Under the pieces are notes generated by a model, which did not search any database, was not told the origin of the DNA, and was given only the letters and a program-made list of their open reading frames with translations. The position numbers and the translations under genes were made by a program. From positions 2,575,001 to 2,639,000 of the forward strand of contig NZ_CP041637.1 in NCBI RefSeq assembly GCF_007197735.1: 64,000 bases of DNA, in the 5' to 3' direction. The DNA is from Formosa sediminum (GTDB taxonomy: Bacteria > Bacteroidota > Bacteroidia > Flavobacteriales > Flavobacteriaceae). Numbering within the stretch: the first letter of the stretch is position 1; each line of letters starts with the position of its first letter. Of the stretch, positions 61,870 to 64,000 are shown one piece after another.

Positions 61870-63174
61870 ATGGAACATATAGCCATTATTGGAAATGGAA
61901 TTTCTGGTGTTACTCTAGCAAGACATATTAGAAAAAATTCCGACAACAAGATTACTATAATATCTGGAGAGACCGATTATTTTTTCTCTCGTACTGCACT
62001 CATGTATATATATATGGGACACATGAAGTTTGAGCACACCAAACCATATGAAGATTGGTTCTGGGAAAAAAACAGAATTGGGCTTAAAAGAGGAGTGGTT
62101 ACACAGGTTAATACGCAAACGAAAACCCTTTATCTTTCTGATGGAGAAACTCTTACATACGATAAGCTTGTTGTCGCTACGGGAAGTAAACCTAATAAAT
62201 TTGGATGGCCAGGTCAAGATTTAAAAGGTGTTATGGGAATGTATCACAAGCAAGATTTAGATAATTTAGAGACCTATGCACCGAATAACAAGGTTTGCAA
62301 ACGTGCCGTTATTGTAGGGGGCGGATTAATAGGGATTGAGATGGCTGAAATGCTTAGCAGTCGTAGTATTCCAGTAACTTTTTTAGTTAGAGAACACAGT
62401 TTTTGGAATGGAGTTTTGCCAAGTGGTGAAAGTGAAATGATTAATCGTCATATTAAAAATCATCATATAGATTTGCGTTTAGCTACCAATTTAAAAGAAA
62501 TCAAATCGGATGAAAAGGGGCAAGTAAAATCTGTAATTATAGAAGAAACAGGAGAAGAAATTCCGTGTCAGGTGGTAGGGCTAACAGCAGGAGTAACGCC
62601 AAACATAGAGTTTTTAAAAGATTCTGGTATAGCTTTAGGTCGAGGTGTAAAAGTCAATCGCTTTTTAGAAACCAATATTCCTGATGTTTATGCTATTGGT
62701 GATTGTGCAGAACAACATGAAGCTATTGGTAACAGGCGTCCAATAGAGGCGGTTTGGTATACAGGCCGTATGATGGGAGAAGTTTTAGCACAAACTATAT
62801 GCGGAAATAGAATGGAATATAAACCTGGGCATTGGTTTAACTCTGCGAAATTTTTAGATATCGAATATCAAACTTATGGTTGGGTGTTTAGTGATAGAAA
62901 TAAAACAGAGTATGAGCAACATTTTCATTGGAAACATTCAGACGATACTAAATGTATTACGGTAGCCTATAATAAAGATACCCATCAGTTTTTAGGAATT
63001 AATACGTTTGGCATACGTATGCGTCATGAAGTATTTGACCGTTGGCTTACCGAAAATAAAACTTTAGATTATGTGATGAAACATCTTCCGGAAGCTAACT
63101 TTGATCCCGAATTTTATTCAAAATTTGAAAACGAAATTTTACAAGCATATACTAACCAATTTCAGACTGTATAA
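61870..63174 (+). CDS. FAD/NAD(P)-dependent oxidoreductase
   Basis: 434 residues of the pyridine nucleotide-disulfide oxidoreductase class without a CxxC centre. FAD site IIGNGISGVTLARHI (residues 5-19), NAD(P) site AVIVGGGLIGIEMAEML near 154 and second FAD motif IPDVYAIGDCAEQH near 274. The C-terminal 110 residues (GHWFNSAKFLDIEYQTYGWV) differ from rubredoxin reductases. It is followed after 2 bp by a membrane iron-sulfur protein gene, so it likely feeds or draws electrons from that partner. Confidence 0.88.
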   Translation: MEHIAIIGNGISGVTLARHIRKNSDNKITIISGETDYFFSRTALMYIYMGHMKFEHTKPYEDWFWEKNRIGLKRGVVTQVNTQTKTLYLSDGETLTYDKLVVATGSKPNKFGWPGQDLKGVMGMYHKQDLDNLETYAPNNKVCKRAVIVGGGLIGIEMAEMLSSRSIPVTFLVREHSFWNGVLPSGESEMINRHIKNHHIDLRLATNLKEIKSDEKGQVKSVIIEETGEEIPCQVVGLTAGVTPNIEFLKDSGIALGRGVKVNRFLETNIPDVYAIGDCAEQHEAIGNRRPIEAVWYTGRMMGEVLAQTICGNRMEYKPGHWFNSAKFLDIEYQTYGWVFSDRNKTEYEQHFHWKHSDDTKCITVAYNKDTHQFLGINTFGIRMRHEVFDRWLTENKTLDYVMKHLPEANFDPEFYSKFENEILQAYTNQFQTV

Positions 63175-63176
63175 AT

Positions 63177-64000
63177 ATGAGTAATAAAATAAATTATAGT
63201 ATGTCATTGGCTAAACCCGATGCATTAGGTATAAACAATACCCAGAAAATAGCCCTTGCAATAGGTGTAATAGGATTGTTTATTATGGCATTAGCGCTTT
63301 TTAATACCGATTTTCCTAATAAACCTTTGTTTTTAACCCTATCGTTAGCTTCTATTATAGGAGGCGTTGTATTGTATTCAAGAGAAGCCTATTTGACTAA
63401 AACGGAAGGTATAAAAAATGATGGCGTATGGTTTAAATCTATTTCTTCTCGAGGGATTCTAGGTTGGATTCTTGGAGTTGTATTGACTACATTTTACATT
63501 GTTTTATATTTTTTTCCAGAGTATTTGGGATTGGGTACAAATGGCGAACCCAACACAGGTTTAATAGCGCTTTTTGATCCTTTAAATCAGTTATTAAGTG
63601 GTAGAAACGCCAGTCAATGGTTTGTATATGGTGTTTTATATACCGTTGCTATTTTAGCTTTTGGTTATAAATACATTTTAAAATACAGACATAATCGATA
63701 TCAGCAACTACGTACAGGTTCGGTAATGTTTTTTCAATTGGGTTTTGCCTTTCTGATTCCCGAATTTATGTACGTTATGAATAACAAATTACCTTATTAC
63801 GACCTTAAAAGTATATGGCCTCTTAACTATTATATTTTTGATGAGTGGTCTGTAAAAGGCTTTCTTTCGGCAGGAAATATCGGCTTAGCGTTATTAATTT
63901 TTGGACTATTATCCATTTTTGTAATCACTCCAATTTTAACTTATAAATACGGTAAAAGATGGTATTGTTCGTGGGTTTGTGGCTGTGGCGGTTTAGCAGA
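63177..64000 (+). CDS. Membrane iron-sulfur (NapH/polyferredoxin-like) protein, truncated by the window
   Basis: The frame is open from the ATG at 63177 to the right edge (274 codons). At least six membrane segments are seen (AIGVIGLFIMALALF, GILGWILGVVLTTFYIVLYF, FGLLSIFVITPILTY and others). The last residues CSWVCGCGG look like the membrane-edge cysteine cluster that precedes 4Fe-4S ligands in NapH/CcoG-like proteins. It starts 2 bp after the oxidoreductase. Together they probably form a membrane redox pair. Confidence 0.8.
   Translation, partial: MSNKINYSMSLAKPDALGINNTQKIALAIGVIGLFIMALALFNTDFPNKPLFLTLSLASIIGGVVLYSREAYLTKTEGIKNDGVWFKSISSRGILGWILGVVLTTFYIVLYFFPEYLGLGTNGEPNTGLIALFDPLNQLLSGRNASQWFVYGVLYTVAILAFGYKYILKYRHNRYQQLRTGSVMFFQLGFAFLIPEFMYVMNNKLPYYDLKSIWPLNYYIFDEWSVKGFLSAGNIGLALLIFGLLSIFVITPILTYKYGKRWYCSWVCGCGGLA

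Noticed and set aside
1-64000. CRISPR arrays, tRNA or rRNA genes, insertion sequences and prophage genes.
   Set aside because: Reading both strands I found no regularly spaced repeats, no tRNA-like cloverleaf and no transposase, integrase or structural phage protein.

Overview
The window comes from a member of the Bacteroidota, most likely the Flavobacteriaceae. It is AT-rich throughout, and many genes are preceded by the Bacteroidota -7 promoter element TANNTTTG. It also encodes a protein with a type IX secretion C-terminal signal, a TonB receptor with a carboxypeptidase-like N-terminal domain, and lipoproteins with short signal peptides. No rRNA, tRNA, CRISPR array or transposase was recognised.

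Region 1 (1-24,800) is one accessory locus of poorly characterised intracellular proteins. It holds a von Willebrand A (VWA) protein, a shortened adenylosuccinate-synthetase-like enzyme and a coiled-coil partner. It also holds a 1667-residue DUF4132-type protein, two large paralogous leucine-rich-repeat (LRR) proteins, two DUF1963/YwqG-like proteins, a DUF2262-like protein, a DUF1444-like protein, a minimal endonuclease V and several orphans. The main new observation is that eight transcription units here start with the same architecture: a 16-bp element close to the palindrome TCACTGAATTCAGTGA, then a 22-bp gap, then a TANNTTTG-like -7 box, usually with the ATG about 46-57 bp beyond the element. 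This ties scattered divergent operons into one regulon and argues that they form one multi-component system. A DUF4168 protein, an acetyltransferase and a lipoprotein gene sit inside the locus without the element.

Region 2 (24,800-32,700) is ordinary: an NhaD-type antiporter, a MATE exporter divergent from an AraC regulator, and a three-gene unit (His/Cys-rich small membrane protein, TonB receptor, lipoprotein) that looks like metal uptake.

Region 3 (32,700-55,300) links nitric-oxide sensing to an extracellular polysaccharide. A seven-gene, translationally coupled operon encodes a receiver, a heme H-NOX protein, a PAS histidine kinase, a FIST protein (NosP-like), a second histidine kinase, an Hpt protein and a LytTR response regulator. 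Direct-repeat boxes (core ATTCRTCTA) lie 50-51 bp upstream of a -7 box before this operon, before a secreted type IX cargo protein, before a flippase (divergent from a TPR/beta-barrel exporter), before a glycosyltransferase, and before a receiver-glycosyltransferase fusion (divergent from a membrane-protein/glycosidase operon). I infer that the LytTR protein controls all of them.

Region 4 (55,300-64,000) holds several broken genes (an AraC regulator, an NmrA-like reductase, two small ORFs) around an intact ergothioneine pair (egtB, egtD) with a racemase-like protein. A GH113-like lipoprotein glycosidase, an FAD oxidoreductase and the start of a membrane polyferredoxin-type protein follow.
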